DNA of 64,000 nucleotides from Clostridia bacterium (GCA_017468115.1 JAFUJS010000008.1:1-64000); one strand, 5' to 3'. Shown: positions 49,859-58,774, numbered from the stretch's first letter. Notes: generated by a model from the sequence alone, not told the origin. Translations and numbers: made by a program.

Positions 49859-52300
49859 TCAATTCTTTTTTAGAACCTTTTTCTTAAACAGGTCAATAAG
49901 TGAGAAGCCTGCAGGTCTTACAAGCAAGTAGATAAGACCGCCAAGGGCGAGGAATGCAACTACTGTCCAGAAATTGAATGCCGCAGCACCCCATCTTATA
50001 AGCATACCGATTTGGTAAATAATCATTGCAATTACGTATGCAAAGCCTGTCATATAGCCAATTGCAAACAGTGTCCACTTCCAGTTGTTCATTTCACGCT
50101 TGATTGCACCCATAGCACCGAAGCAAGGAGCACAAAGAAGGTTGAAGATAAGGAAGCAGAAGGCACTTAGTTGACTACCGCTAAAGATAACCTCGCCGAT
50201 TGTTGCGTGTAGAGTAGCAGAAGACATTTCTGCAAGCTCCATCGCAAGGTCAGGGTCCATGTTGATTACTGTTCCGAAGAAGCCAACAACCTCTTCCTTT
50301 GCAACAAGACCAAGGAAGGTTGCAACAGCCGCCTGCCATGAGCCAAAGCCCACAGGAATGAACAGATAGGAAATTGCTGTTCCTATATTTTCAAGTATCG
50401 AAGCCCCACCACTTTCCTCTGTAATGTAGTGGAATCCACCCTCGAAGGAAAGGGAGTTAAGAACCCAAATAATAACGCTTGCCGCAAAGATTACTGTGCC
50501 GGCACGCTTGATAAAGGACCAGCCACGCTCCCATGTAGATCTGAATACGTTGCCTGCAACCGGTAAGTGGTATGCAGGAAGCTCCATAACAAACGGAGCA
50601 GGTTCGCCAAGGAATGCCCTTGTTTTCTTAAGAATAATACCGGAAACAACTACTGCGCCAATACCGATAAAGTAGGATGCAGTTGCAATAAGTGCGTTGC
50701 CGCCAAAGAGTGCGCCTGCAACAAGACCAACAATAGGCATCTTAGCGGAGCAAGGAATAAAGCCGGTTGTCATAATAGTCATACGGCGGTCTCTTTCCTG
50801 TTCAATGGTACGGCTTGCCATGATACCTGGCACGCCACATCCAACTGCAACAAGCATAGGAATAAAGGATTTGCCGCTAAGACCAAAGCGTCTAAATAGT
50901 CTGTCAAGAATAAATGCCACACGGGACATATAGCCACAATCCTCAAGTAAGGAAAGGAGCAGGAAGAGGATTAGTAGCTGCGGCACAAAGCCAAGAACTG
51001 CGCCAACGCCACCAACAATACCGTCAAGAATCAGGCTTGTAAGCCACTCCGGAGAGTGTGCCGCCTCAAGACCCCAGCCGATAACAACAGGAATGCCCGG
51101 TACCCAAGCGCCAAAGCTTGCAGGGTCTGGCTCTCCGGCGTCAACGGCAGTAAGAGCCTTTTCATAATCTGCGTATGTAATTGTAACTGTCTCGTAAAGA
51201 GTGCCCTCGACGTCGTAACGGTCAAGCTCGAAGCTTCCGCTTGCAAATCCCTCAGGTGCGCCCTCGACGATTTCAGTATAATAATTGAATTCTTCAACGG
51301 CGGCGTTGTAATCTGCCTCGCCAATGCCGATAAAGTGGAAGCCGTCGCCAAACAAGCCATCATTTGCCCAGCCTGTAAGAGTGTCGCCAAGAAGACCGGG
51401 TGCCATTGCGATGAAATAAACAAGGAACATAATTACAGCAAAGATAGGAAGAGCGGCAAAGCGGTTTGTAACTACCTTGTCAATCTTGTCGGAAAGGCTA
51501 AGCTTATCCTTGCCCTTTTTCTTTGATTTTTTAACTACCTTAGTGGTAATAAAATCATATCTTGCGTTGATGATAATGCTTTCGCTGTCATCACCGGTGC
51601 TGTTTTCAATGTGCTTTATGTAGCCGTCGATTTTGGAGCTTACAGCCTCGCTCACCTGTACCTCGCCAAGGGCAAGCTCATCACGCTCGAAGAGCTTAAC
51701 TGCATAAAAGCGTCTTTTGCTTTCGTCAATACTCTTAAGCTCCAGGTCGCAAATGCTTTTAAGTGCGCTTTCTACCTCGTGGCTGTACTTTACGGTGTTT
51801 GCAAGCTTACCGTTTGCGTGGGCGGAAACAGCAGCCTCTAAAATTTCCTTAACGCCCTCGCCCTTAACTGCCGCGATTTCAACTACTGCACAGCCAAGCT
51901 CCTTAGATAGTGTGCTTACATCAATTTCCTCGTTGTTCTTACGTACAACGTCCATCATATTGATTGCAACAACCATTGGGATTTTTAGCTCTGCCAGCTG
52001 TGTTGTAAGATAAAGGCTTCTTTCAAGGTTTGTGCCATCAAGAATATTTATGATAGCATCGGGGGATTCGTTTACAAGAAAGTTTCTTGCAATAATCTCC
52101 TCGGGAGAATACGGAGAAAGAGAATAAATACCGGGCAAGTCGGTTACAGTAGTTTCCTTGTCCCACTTGATTCTTCCTTCCTTTTTCTCAACAGTAACGC
52201 CGGGCCAGTTACCAACATATTGGTTTGCGCCGGTCAAGGCGTTGAATAGAGTGGTTTTACCACAGTTGGGGTTACCAACTAAAGCAATGTTAATTGACAT
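49859..52300 (-). CDS. feoB: Ferrous iron transporter FeoB
   Basis: An 813-residue protein. An N-terminal G domain (GNPNCGKTT at 8-16, DLPGIYSL, NMMD) is followed by a helical GDI-type region. A membrane domain with about a dozen helices carries the Fe(II)-transport cores GCGVPGIMASRT and GFIPCSAKMPIVGL with Cys residues, then SAFCFLIFNLLCAPCFG in the C-terminal half. An unusually long insertion of about 100 residues, rich in Asp/Glu/Tyr, lies around 320-400 between early membrane helices. FeoB moves Fe2+ into the cell with GTP hydrolysis. It lies in an operon with FeoA and a Cys-rich partner, and an iron-box palindrome sits just before its start. Confidence 0.95.
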   Translation of the reverse strand: MSINIALVGNPNCGKTTLFNALTGANQYVGNWPGVTVEKKEGRIKWDKETTVTDLPGIYSLSPYSPEEIIARNFLVNESPDAIINILDGTNLERSLYLTTQLAELKIPMVVAINMMDVVRKNNEEIDVSTLSKELGCAVVEIAAVKGEGVKEILEAAVSAHANGKLANTVKYSHEVESALKSICDLELKSIDESKRRFYAVKLFERDELALGEVQVSEAVSSKIDGYIKHIENSTGDDSESIIINARYDFITTKVVKKSKKKGKDKLSLSDKIDKVVTNRFAALPIFAVIMFLVYFIAMAPGLLGDTLTGWANDGLFGDGFHFIGIGEADYNAAVEEFNYYTEIVEGAPEGFASGSFELDRYDVEGTLYETVTITYADYEKALTAVDAGEPDPASFGAWVPGIPVVIGWGLEAAHSPEWLTSLILDGIVGGVGAVLGFVPQLLILFLLLSLLEDCGYMSRVAFILDRLFRRFGLSGKSFIPMLVAVGCGVPGIMASRTIEQERDRRMTIMTTGFIPCSAKMPIVGLVAGALFGGNALIATASYFIGIGAVVVSGIILKKTRAFLGEPAPFVMELPAYHLPVAGNVFRSTWERGWSFIKRAGTVIFAASVIIWVLNSLSFEGGFHYITEESGGASILENIGTAISYLFIPVGFGSWQAAVATFLGLVAKEEVVGFFGTVINMDPDLAMELAEMSSATLHATIGEVIFSGSQLSAFCFLIFNLLCAPCFGAMGAIKREMNNWKWTLFAIGYMTGFAYVIAMIIYQIGMLIRWGAAAFNFWTVVAFLALGGLIYLLVRPAGFSLIDLFKKKVLKKN

Positions 52301-52312
52301 TTTCTCCTCCGA

Positions 52313-52328
52313 GTTAGCCTAGGCTAAC
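52313..52328. promoter_or_regulatory. DtxR/IdeR-type iron box before feoB
   Basis: GTTAGCCTAGGCTAAC is a perfect 16-bp palindrome close to the DtxR/IdeR consensus half-site TTAGGTTAGCC. It lies 13 bases before the feoB start, between feoA and feoB. Confidence 0.75.
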
Positions 52329-52346
52329 CATAGCATAAAAAATAAT

Positions 52347-52565
52347 TTACTCAACAATAATCATTTTGGCATCCTGCTTTCTTAAAAAAAGCTCGTAGCC
52401 ACGAACTGTAAGCTCAATAGGGTCGCCAAGAGGCGCAACCTTTCTTACATAGATTTCAACACCACGGGTAATGCCCATGTCCATGATACGGCGCCTGATT
52501 GCACCCTCACCATCTACACGAACAACACGCACGGAGTCTCCAACCTTTACGTCCTTAAGTGTCAT
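52347..52565 (-). CDS. feoA: Ferrous iron transport protein FeoA
   Basis: A 72-residue protein with the SH3-like FeoA fold: start MTLKDVKVGDSVRVVRV, the GAIRRRIMDMGITRG helix-turn, EIYVRKVAPLGDPIEL and the end ELFLRKQDAKMIIVE. FeoA supports FeoB activity at the inner face of the membrane. It is the first gene of the operon, 46 bases before feoB, with an AAGGAG site. Promoter and iron box lie just upstream. Confidence 0.95.
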   Translation of the reverse strand: MTLKDVKVGDSVRVVRVDGEGAIRRRIMDMGITRGVEIYVRKVAPLGDPIELTVRGYELFLRKQDAKMIIVE

Positions 52566-52592
52566 ATTCGGTTTTCTCCTTCATAAATTGCA

Positions 52593-52610
52593 AGTTAGTC
52601 TCAACTAACT
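52593..52610. promoter_or_regulatory. Iron-box-like palindrome in the feo leader
   Basis: AGTTAGT-CTCA-ACTAACT is a perfect 7-4-7 inverted repeat starting 9 bases downstream of the -10 box of the feoA promoter, so bound repressor would block transcription start. The DtxR-family gene at 55358 is the likely regulator. Confidence 0.7.
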
Positions 52611-52618
52611 ACACGAGC

Positions 52619-52647
52619 ATTTTAGCATACAAAAGGCGCTTTGTCAA
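52619..52647 (-). promoter_or_regulatory. Promoter of the feo operon
   Basis: On the minus strand TTGACA (52647-52642) and TAAAAT (52624-52619), 17-bp spacer, followed by the palindrome at 52610-52593. Confidence 0.85.
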
Positions 52648-52739
52648 GTGGTTTTTTACAAAAAATGAAAATTTTTCTTTTGCCCCAAAATAAATCGACA
52701 CAAAAGCCTCTTATATAATTAATGAAGGAAAAAAATTCC

Positions 52740-52768
52740 TTGCAAAAAACAACTGTTGGTGCTACAAT
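52740..52768 (+). promoter_or_regulatory. Promoter of copA
   Basis: TTGCAA (52740-52745) and TACAAT (52763-52768) with a 17-bp spacer and an extended TGC before the -10 box. It starts 30 bases before the ATG at 52798. No CopY-type operator is obvious. Confidence 0.75.
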
Positions 52769-52797
52769 GATTATATAAAAATTCACAAGGGGCGCTT

Positions 52798-55299
52798 ATG
52801 AAAAAATTTAATGTAACCGGCATGAGCTGTGCCTCCTGCGTATCAGCAGTAGAAAGGGCAGTTTTGTCCGTTGATGGGGTAAATGCCTGCTCTGTAAATC
52901 TGCTTACCAGCTCTATGGAGGTTGAGGGCGGAGAAAACGACAAAATCATTTCTGCCGTAAAATCAGCAGGCTATGGGGCAAGCCTTATGGGGGCTGAAAA
53001 AAGAGAGGACACAAGCCTTGAGGACAAGGAAACACCAAGACTTCTTAAAATCTTTTTCGTTTCTCTTGGCATTTTGCTCCCGCTTATGTATATTTCCATG
53101 GGACACGTTATGTGGGGCTTCCCACTGCCACCGCTTTTAGATGGCAACTATGTTGCAATCGGCATCGTACAAATGCTGCTTAGCGGTATAATTCTTGTAA
53201 TAAACCAAAGGTTTTTCATAAATGGCACAAAGGGTCTTATTAAGCGTGCGCCCAATATGAGCACTCTTGTTTCCATCGGCTCCTTTACATCATATATATA
53301 TAGTGTTGTTATACTGATTATGATGAGTGGAGAGGTAATGAAGGGCACACCCGAGGCGCTGGAAAATGCCCACGCATACCTGCACAGCCTATATTTTGAG
53401 GCTGCAGCTATGGTTTTAGTGCTTATTACCCTTGGTAAAGCCCTTGAGGCGTATTCAAAGGGCAAAACCACTAATGCAATCAAGGAGCTTATCAGCTTAA
53501 AGCCACAAATGGCAACAATAATAATAGACGGCAAGGAAACAGAAATACAGGCAACAGAGCTAAAGGTGGGAGACATCTTTATTGTGAAGGCAGGCGTGGC
53601 TGTACCGGCTGACGGCGAGATTATTGAGGGTGAGGGTGCCTTTGAGGAGTCCGCCCTGACAGGAGAAAGCATACCGCAGGACAAGGGTGTGGGCTGTGAA
53701 ATCTATCAGTCCTCAATAGGTCAAAGCGGTTACGTAAGGGCAAGGGCTGTAAGAGTTGGAGAGGACACAAGCCTTTCCAAAATTATAAAAACAGTAGAGG
53801 ATGCCTCCAGCAGTAAGGCGCCAATTGCCAAAATCGCTGACAAGGTGTCGGGAGTTTTTGTTCCGGCTGTGCTTTTGGTTGCAATTGTAACCACGGTTGT
53901 GTGGCTGATTATAAACGGAAATGTGGAAAACGCCCTTGTTCACGGCATTAGCGTTCTTGTTATAAGCTGTCCTTGCTCTTTAGGGCTTGCAACCCCTGTT
54001 GCTATAATGGTTGGCAACGGTGTGGGCGCCCGTCGTGGCATTCTCTTTAAGAGCGCAGAGGCACTGGAGCAAGCAGGCAAAAGCGAAATTGCAATTCTTG
54101 ATAAAACAGGCACAATTACCAAGGGCAAGCCTGAGGTAAGCGAAATAATAACACTTGGCAATATGGAAAAAAAGGAGCTTGTAATGCTTGCATACTCCAT
54201 CGAAAGGCTAAGTGAGCATCCTCTCGCAAAAGCAATTTGCGCCTACGCAGAGAAGGAAGGCATACAGCCGCTTGATACTAAGGAATTTAAGACTCATACA
54301 GGAAACGGTGTAAGCGGAAAGATAGAGGGTCGACAGGTTAGCTGTGGCAGCTATAGGTTTATAGGTGAGCCAAGGGAGCACAAAAGCACCTTTGAAACGC
54401 TGGCAAGCGAAGGCAAAACCCCTATATTTATCAAAATAAACGACACGTGTCAGGGCGTTTTTGCCCTTGAGGACACGTTAAAGGAAGATAGCATAGAGGC
54501 AATAGAGGCACTTTCCCAAATGGGCATATACACAGTTATGCTCACAGGAGATAATCAGCTTAGCGCCAATGCAATAGCAAAAAGGGTCAAGGTTGACAGG
54601 GTTATTGCAGGCGTGCTTCCCGAGGGCAAAAGGGAAGTGGTAGAGGAGCTTATGAAAAAGGGCAAGTGCGCTATGATTGGCGACGGCATAAACGATGCCC
54701 CTGCACTTGCAACGGCTGACATAGGCATTGCAATCGGCGCAGGCACAGACGTGGCTATTGATACAGCCTCGGTGGTGCTAACTAAGAGTAGCCTTATGGA
54801 TGCGGTAAGAGCAATAAAGCTTAGCCGTGCCACCTTTAATAACATTTGTCAAAATCTGTTTTGGGCATTCATTTATAACTCTATTGCAATTCTGGTTGCA
54901 GTCGGTGTGTTTACACCGCTGGGCTTTACGCTAAGCCCTATGATAGGTGCCCTTGCTATGAGCCTTTCCAGCGTTAGCGTTGTGCTTAATGCTCTAAGGC
55001 TGAATTTCTTTAGCGACAAGTACAAATATAAAAGAAAATCAAAGGTAAAATTTGAGGAATTATCGACACAGGTTGAGGAAAAAGGAGAAAAAACTATGGA
55101 ATTTATGCTTAATGTAGAGGGTATGCAGTGCTCCCATTGTGAGGCGAGTGTTGAAAGGGCACTTAACGCAATGGACGGCGTTAAGGCGGTAAAGGCAGAC
55201 CGCACAAATAATCAGGTTTGGGTACAGGCAAGCTCCGATGTAGATGTAAACGAAATTATCAGAGTAATTGAGGACCTTGGCTTTGCCGCTTCTGTTTGA
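52798..55299 (+). CDS. copA: Copper-exporting P1B-type ATPase with C-terminal CopZ-like domain
   Basis: An 833-residue protein. An N-terminal heavy-metal-associated domain has GMSCASC (8-14). Eight membrane helices carry the CPCSLG transport motif; the soluble domains show LTGES (actuator), DKTGT (phosphorylation), a nucleotide-binding region and MIGDGINDAP (hinge). These define Cu(I)-exporting CopA. Unlike typical CopA, a second heavy-metal domain with GMQCSHC (775-781) follows the last helix through a Lys/Glu linker, so the chaperone is fused to the pump. An internal ATG with its own ribosome site can start that domain alone. The next gene is a DtxR-family regulator. The pump call is certain; the C-terminal fusion is the unusual part. 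Confidence 0.95.
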   Translation: MKKFNVTGMSCASCVSAVERAVLSVDGVNACSVNLLTSSMEVEGGENDKIISAVKSAGYGASLMGAEKREDTSLEDKETPRLLKIFFVSLGILLPLMYISMGHVMWGFPLPPLLDGNYVAIGIVQMLLSGIILVINQRFFINGTKGLIKRAPNMSTLVSIGSFTSYIYSVVILIMMSGEVMKGTPEALENAHAYLHSLYFEAAAMVLVLITLGKALEAYSKGKTTNAIKELISLKPQMATIIIDGKETEIQATELKVGDIFIVKAGVAVPADGEIIEGEGAFEESALTGESIPQDKGVGCEIYQSSIGQSGYVRARAVRVGEDTSLSKIIKTVEDASSSKAPIAKIADKVSGVFVPAVLLVAIVTTVVWLIINGNVENALVHGISVLVISCPCSLGLATPVAIMVGNGVGARRGILFKSAEALEQAGKSEIAILDKTGTITKGKPEVSEIITLGNMEKKELVMLAYSIERLSEHPLAKAICAYAEKEGIQPLDTKEFKTHTGNGVSGKIEGRQVSCGSYRFIGEPREHKSTFETLASEGKTPIFIKINDTCQGVFALEDTLKEDSIEAIEALSQMGIYTVMLTGDNQLSANAIAKRVKVDRVIAGVLPEGKREVVEELMKKGKCAMIGDGINDAPALATADIGIAIGAGTDVAIDTASVVLTKSSLMDAVRAIKLSRATFNNICQNLFWAFIYNSIAILVAVGVFTPLGFTLSPMIGALAMSLSSVSVVLNALRLNFFSDKYKYKRKSKVKFEELSTQVEEKGEKTMEFMLNVEGMQCSHCEASVERALNAMDGVKAVKADRTNNQVWVQASSDVDVNEIIRVIEDLGFAASV
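55096..55299 (+). CDS. Possible internal start producing a free CopZ-like chaperone
   Basis: Inside copA, in the same frame, AAAGGAG (55081-55087) stands 8 bases before ATG 55096. The product would be 67 residues, MEFMLNVEGMQCSHC to the shared stop, which is the size and fold of the copper chaperone CopZ. It could hand Cu(I) to CopA. Either cells make both the fused and free forms, or the site is a relic of a former separate copZ gene joined by loss of copA's stop. Confidence 0.55.
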   Translation: MEFMLNVEGMQCSHCEASVERALNAMDGVKAVKADRTNNQVWVQASSDVDVNEIIRVIEDLGFAASV

Positions 55300-55357
55300 C
55301 AAAAGCCATAACTTGTGATACAATATTAATGAAAACGGAAAAAGGGGGGGCTTTGTC

Positions 55358-55732
55358 TTGGTAATTAAGGAATCCGCAGAGGACTATCTAGAGTCTATAT
55401 ATGTTCTGAAAAAGCAAAAGGGCAACGTGCGTAGTATAGACGTTGTTAACTATCACGGCGTTTCGAAGCCCAGCGTTTCTGTGGCTATGAAAAAGCTTCG
55501 TGAGGACGGCTACGTTACAGTTGATGAGGCAGGCTTTTTGTCCCTTACCGAAAAGGGCGAGGCAGTTGCAGGTAGAGTTTACGAAAGGCATCAGGTTATT
55601 TCAGAGGCGCTAATGGCGCTCGGGGTAGACCGTGAAACAGCCTTAGAGGACAGCTGCAAAATCGAGCACGTTATCAGTAAGGAAAGCTTTGAAAGGCTAA
55701 AGGAATTTTTAGAAAAAAGAAAAGGGAGCTAG
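55358..55732 (+). CDS. DtxR/MntR-family metal-dependent regulator
   Basis: A 124-residue protein, probably starting at TTG 55358 with a G-rich site (AAAGGGGGGG) upstream. The N-terminal winged helix (SAEDYLESIYVLKKQKGNVR, then GVSKPSVSVAMKKLREDGYV) is typical of DtxR/MntR repressors. The dimer/metal region contains ERHQVISEALMALGVD and EHVISKESFERL with His and Glu ligands. It lacks the C-terminal SH3-like domain, as MntR does. It binds DNA when loaded with Fe2+ or Mn2+. The two palindromes in front of feoA and feoB are the obvious candidate targets. Confidence 0.9.
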   Translation: MVIKESAEDYLESIYVLKKQKGNVRSIDVVNYHGVSKPSVSVAMKKLREDGYVTVDEAGFLSLTEKGEAVAGRVYERHQVISEALMALGVDRETALEDSCKIEHVISKESFERLKEFLEKRKGS

Positions 55733-55744
55733 GCTCCCTTTTTT
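55724..55744. terminator. Compact bidirectional terminator overlapping a stop codon
   Basis: GGGAGC (55724-55729) and GCTCCC (55733-55738) enclose a TAG loop that is the stop codon of the DtxR-family gene, followed by six T. It also serves the convergent Nudix gene. Confidence 0.85.
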
Positions 55745-56220
55745 CATTCCCTTGTGATAATATGCTCAGGACCTGCATGCTCCCTTGACAAATAATCCTG
55801 TAAAAAGGCGGGGAATGCCTTGTACTTGTGCAGGTCCTTAATAGGAACCCACATCATCTCTTCCTTTACGCCGTGGGTGTAGCTGTTGCTGTTTAGCTTT
55901 TGGGTTCCTCTTGGCTTCATAAGAAAATAAAATGCTATTTCGTGGCAAATGAGCCCGTCAAGAGTACCGCCCGACTGGCTAAAAAGGTTTTCGTGTACAA
56001 CTGCAAGTCGGTCAATTTCATACCTTACACCCGTTTCCTCAAGGACCTCACGTATAGCAGCATCCTCGGCGCACTCGCCGTGGTGAACACCGCCACCTAC
56101 GGAGTAAAGGTAGTCCTCATTTGAATTGCCAACAAGTAAAACACAGTCATCCTCGACAATAATGGCACCGGCTCTGTATCGAAACCATTTGTTACCTTCG
56201 ATAAATCCGCAGTCTATCAT
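55744..56220 (-). CDS. Nudix hydrolase
   Basis: A 158-residue protein with the Nudix box GGGVHHGECAEDAAIREVLE and EETGV (about residues 42-65), whose Glu residues bind Mg2+. Family members hydrolyse nucleoside diphosphates linked to another group (oxidised dNTPs, NADH, ADP-ribose). The N-terminus (WFRYRAGAIIVEDDCVLLV) and the C-terminal PIKDLHKYKAFPAFLQDYL match stand-alone cytosolic forms. Convergent with the DtxR-family gene, sharing its terminator. Substrate unknown. Confidence 0.9.
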   Translation of the reverse strand: MIDCGFIEGNKWFRYRAGAIIVEDDCVLLVGNSNEDYLYSVGGGVHHGECAEDAAIREVLEETGVRYEIDRLAVVHENLFSQSGGTLDGLICHEIAFYFLMKPRGTQKLNSNSYTHGVKEEMMWVPIKDLHKYKAFPAFLQDYLSREHAGPEHIITRE

Positions 56221-56636
56221 AAATAACCTCCTTATACATTGTATATATCAAAAAAGCCATATCCCCTCAGCAAAAGACAGGTCGAGAGGCGGGTTTTGCT
56301 GAAGCGTGGCTTTTGCCCGACGCACACACTAGCAAGCCCACGAGAACCCCAAAGCTCACAGGCTCGCTTCGAGGACCCCTGGGACAATGGCTTACGGACA
56401 AAAAACGAACCACATTTGTGGCAGAGCCACAAATGGCGTCCGAAGACCCATTCCGTACCAACAAAAAAGACAGGTCAAGCCTGTAATCCAATGGTGGATG
56501 CGTTCCCTTTGGGAACGAGATGCGTCGAGGCTCTTGCAAACAAGCTTGCAGACGCCTTTCGCCGCACTTACGAACCACATTTGTGGCAGAGCCACAAAAG
56601 AAGGTCCGAACCCCGTCCCCCGTCCTTAAGACCAAC
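56221..56636. repeat. Hairpin-rich intergenic region without a credible gene
   Basis: About 400 bases between the Nudix gene and the tRNA pair. It contains two copies of a perfect hairpin, ATTTGTGGC-AGA-GCCACAAA (around 56413-56435 and 56578-56598), each preceded by ACGAACCAC. It also holds GTTCCC-TTT-GGGAAC near 56503-56517 and shorter inverted repeats. Open frames on both strands run through it and into the tRNA genes, so they are not real. It looks like a degenerate dispersed repeat or REP-like cluster. Confidence 0.6.
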
Positions 56637-56668
56637 AAAAAAGCACCTGCTGAAGCAAGTGCTTTTTT
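56637..56668 (-). terminator. Terminator of the tRNA pair
   Basis: AAAAAAGCAC (56637-56646) pairs with GTGCTTTTTT (56659-56668), with a small inner GCT/AGC pairing. It lies two bases beyond the tRNA-Tyr 3' end. Confidence 0.8.
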
Positions 56669-56670
56669 GT

Positions 56671-56755
56671 TGGTGGGGGATGGTGGATTCGGACCACCGA
56701 AGTCGTTGACAACAGATTTACAGTCTGCCCCCTTTGGCCACTCGGGAAATCCCCC
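56671..56755 (-). tRNA. tRNA-Tyr (anticodon GTA)
   Basis: Minus strand, 85 bases including an encoded CCA (56673-56671). Acceptor stem GGGGGAT/ATCCCCC; anticodon loop CTGTAAA gives GTA; a long variable arm as expected for tRNA-Tyr; T-arm GGTCCGAATCC. Confidence 0.95.
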
Positions 56756-56769
56756 AGATGTTGCGAGAT

Positions 56770-56844
56770 TGGAGCTGGTGAACGGAGTCGAACCATCAAC
56801 CTGCTGATTACAAATCAGCTGCTCTGCCATTGAGCCACACCAGC
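56770..56844 (-). tRNA. tRNA-Thr (anticodon TGT)
   Basis: Minus strand, 75 bases with encoded CCA (56772-56770). Acceptor GCTGGTG/CACCAGC; anticodon loop TTTGTAA gives TGT; T-arm GGTTCGACTCC. It is 14 bases upstream of tRNA-Tyr, with which it is transcribed. Confidence 0.95.
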
Positions 56845-56866
56845 ATAGGCGTCTCGCAACGGCAAT

Positions 56867-56895
56867 ATTCTATCATATAAAATAATGTTTGTCAA
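56867..56895 (-). promoter_or_regulatory. Promoter of tRNA-Thr/tRNA-Tyr
   Basis: On the minus strand TTGACA (56895-56890) and TAGAAT (56872-56867), 17-bp spacer, 23 bases before the tRNA-Thr 5' end. Confidence 0.85.
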
Positions 56896-56943
56896 TAGCA
56901 AAATAAAAATTTTTTTATTTTTTTAATAAGGCACAAATATAAC

Positions 56944-56976
56944 AAAAAAGGAACAGCGCTTTTGCTGTTCCTTTTT
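56944..56976 (-). terminator. Terminator of the RNase Y gene
   Basis: GGAACAGC (56950-56957) pairs with GCTGTTCC (56964-56971), flanked by A and T runs. It lies 10 bases after the rny stop on the minus strand. Confidence 0.85.
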
Positions 56977-56985
56977 GTTGTGTTA

Positions 56986-58539
56986 TTATTTTGCGTAGTC
57001 AACTACACGGCTTTCTCTGATGAGGTTAACCTTAATCTGACCGGGGTATTCAAGCTCGCTTTCAATCTTCTTAACGATATCACGGGCAACAAGCGCCATT
57101 CTGTCGTCGTTGATTTGCTCAGGCTTAACCATAATACGAATTTCGCGGCCTGCCTGAATTGCAAAGGTCTTTTCAACACCGTCAAAGCTCTTTGCGATTT
57201 CCTCAAGCTTTTCAAGTCTCTTTATGTAGTTTTCAAGGTTTTCGCGTCTTGCACCCGGGCGGGCAGCAGAAATTGCGTCAGCAGCCTGTACAATAACAGC
57301 GATAAGTGATTGTGGCTCAACATCGTTGTGGTGAGCTTCGATAGCATGTAGAATTTCCTTAGACTCCTTGTACTTCTTGGCAACGTCTACGCCGATTTGT
57401 ACGTGTGAGCCTTCAATTTCAGCAGTAAGCGCCTTACCAATATCGTGCAAAAGACCTGCACGCTTAGCAAGGGTGACATCTGCGCCAAGCTCTGCAGCCA
57501 TAACACCTGCAAGAGCAGAAACCTCAATAGAGTGTGTAAGCACGTTTTGACCATAGCTGGTTCTGTACTTAAGTCTACCAAGTAGCTTAACAAGCTCAAT
57601 GTTAATACCGTGAACATTAGCCTCGAATGTAGCCTTTTCGCCTGCCTGCTTGATGGTTTGCTCAACCTCTTTTCTGGCTTTTTCAACGCAATCCTCAATT
57701 CTTGTTGGGTGGATACGTCCGTCAGCAATAAGCTTTTCAATAGCAATTCTTGCAATTTCACGTCTTACCGGGTCAAAGCCGGAGATTGTGATAACCTCTG
57801 GGGTATCATCAATAATAAGCTCAACACCTGTAAGGTTTTCGATAGCCCTAACATTACGACCCTCACGACCGATAATTCTACCCTTCATATCGTCGTTTGG
57901 AATAGGAACAACGGAAATAGTAGCCTCGGAAACGTGGTCGGCAGCACATCTTGCAATAGCAAGAGAGATAATGTTTTTAGCCTTTTTGTCAGCCTCCTCC
58001 TTAAACTCAGCCTCAAGCTCAATAAGCTTTTGCGCCTGCTCGTGCTTAACGTCGTCCTCAAGGTTCTTGATAAGAAGGGCTCTTGCCTCCTCAACACTAT
58101 AGCCTGAGATTTTTTCAAGCAGCTTTAGCTGTGTTTCGTGTGCTTGTGTTAATTTTTCTTTGATTTCTTCGTTTTCTTTTACCTTTTTCTGTAGCGCCTC
58201 TTCCTTCTTTTCAAGGGCATCAACCTTCTTGTCAAGATGGTCCTCCTTGCTCATAAGGCGTTGCTCCTGTCTTGCAAGCTCGGAGCGTCTTTCCTTAACC
58301 TCGGCATCAAATTCCTTTCTCAAAGCGAGAATTTCATCCTTAGCAGCAATAGTAGATTCCTTGCGTTTGGTTTCGGCGGCTTTAATAGCGTCTTCAAGTA
58401 GCTTCTTTGCCTGCTGCTCAGCAGAGCCAAGCTGTTTTTCAGCGGCAGCTTTTCTGATAAGAATGCCGGCGATAATACCGACAACAATGCCCAGAGCAGT
58501 TCCTGCTACAATGAGAATAATATCTAATGGACTTCCCAT
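56986..58539 (-). CDS. rny: Ribonuclease Y
   Basis: A 517-residue protein; ATG 58539 has AAAGGAGG upstream, better than a longer in-frame start. It has one N-terminal membrane helix ([22 protein letters not shown]), a long charged coiled coil (about 30-200), a KH RNA-binding domain ([15 protein letters not shown]) and an HD domain with LLHDIGKA that cleaves RNA endonucleolytically. The order and length match RNase Y, the membrane-bound initiator of mRNA decay in Firmicutes. Monocistronic with its own promoter and terminator. Confidence 0.97.
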   Translation of the reverse strand: MGSPLDIILIVAGTALGIVVGIIAGILIRKAAAEKQLGSAEQQAKKLLEDAIKAAETKRKESTIAAKDEILALRKEFDAEVKERRSELARQEQRLMSKEDHLDKKVDALEKKEEALQKKVKENEEIKEKLTQAHETQLKLLEKISGYSVEEARALLIKNLEDDVKHEQAQKLIELEAEFKEEADKKAKNIISLAIARCAADHVSEATISVVPIPNDDMKGRIIGREGRNVRAIENLTGVELIIDDTPEVITISGFDPVRREIARIAIEKLIADGRIHPTRIEDCVEKARKEVEQTIKQAGEKATFEANVHGINIELVKLLGRLKYRTSYGQNVLTHSIEVSALAGVMAAELGADVTLAKRAGLLHDIGKALTAEIEGSHVQIGVDVAKKYKESKEILHAIEAHHNDVEPQSLIAVIVQAADAISAARPGARRENLENYIKRLEKLEEIAKSFDGVEKTFAIQAGREIRIMVKPEQINDDRMALVARDIVKKIESELEYPGQIKVNLIRESRVVDYAK

Positions 58540-58670
58540 AACACTATACCTCCTTTTAATGTTTTTGTGTGGGTGCGCATGTGGGAAAACATCCACATGG
58601 CGCCAAAAAGGTATGTAAAGGGCAGAGGTGAGCTACACAAATCTCACATGCCAAAATTCTACATACTATG

Positions 58671-58699
58671 ATTTTATAATATAAATTCAATAAAGTCAA
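58671..58699 (-). promoter_or_regulatory. Promoter of rny
   Basis: On the minus strand TTGACT (58699-58694) and TAAAAT (58676-58671) with a 17-bp spacer. This leaves a leader of about 125 bases before the ATG. Confidence 0.75.
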
Positions 58700-58774
58700 G
58701 CCATAATTTAAAGATATTTAATATTTATGACAAAAATATTCATAAAATAGGGTAAGGCAAAATGAGGTTGATTA

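Noticed and set aside
56239..56830. Open frames on both strands through the hairpin region
   Set aside because: They overlap tRNA-Tyr and tRNA-Thr and consist of translated inverted repeats.
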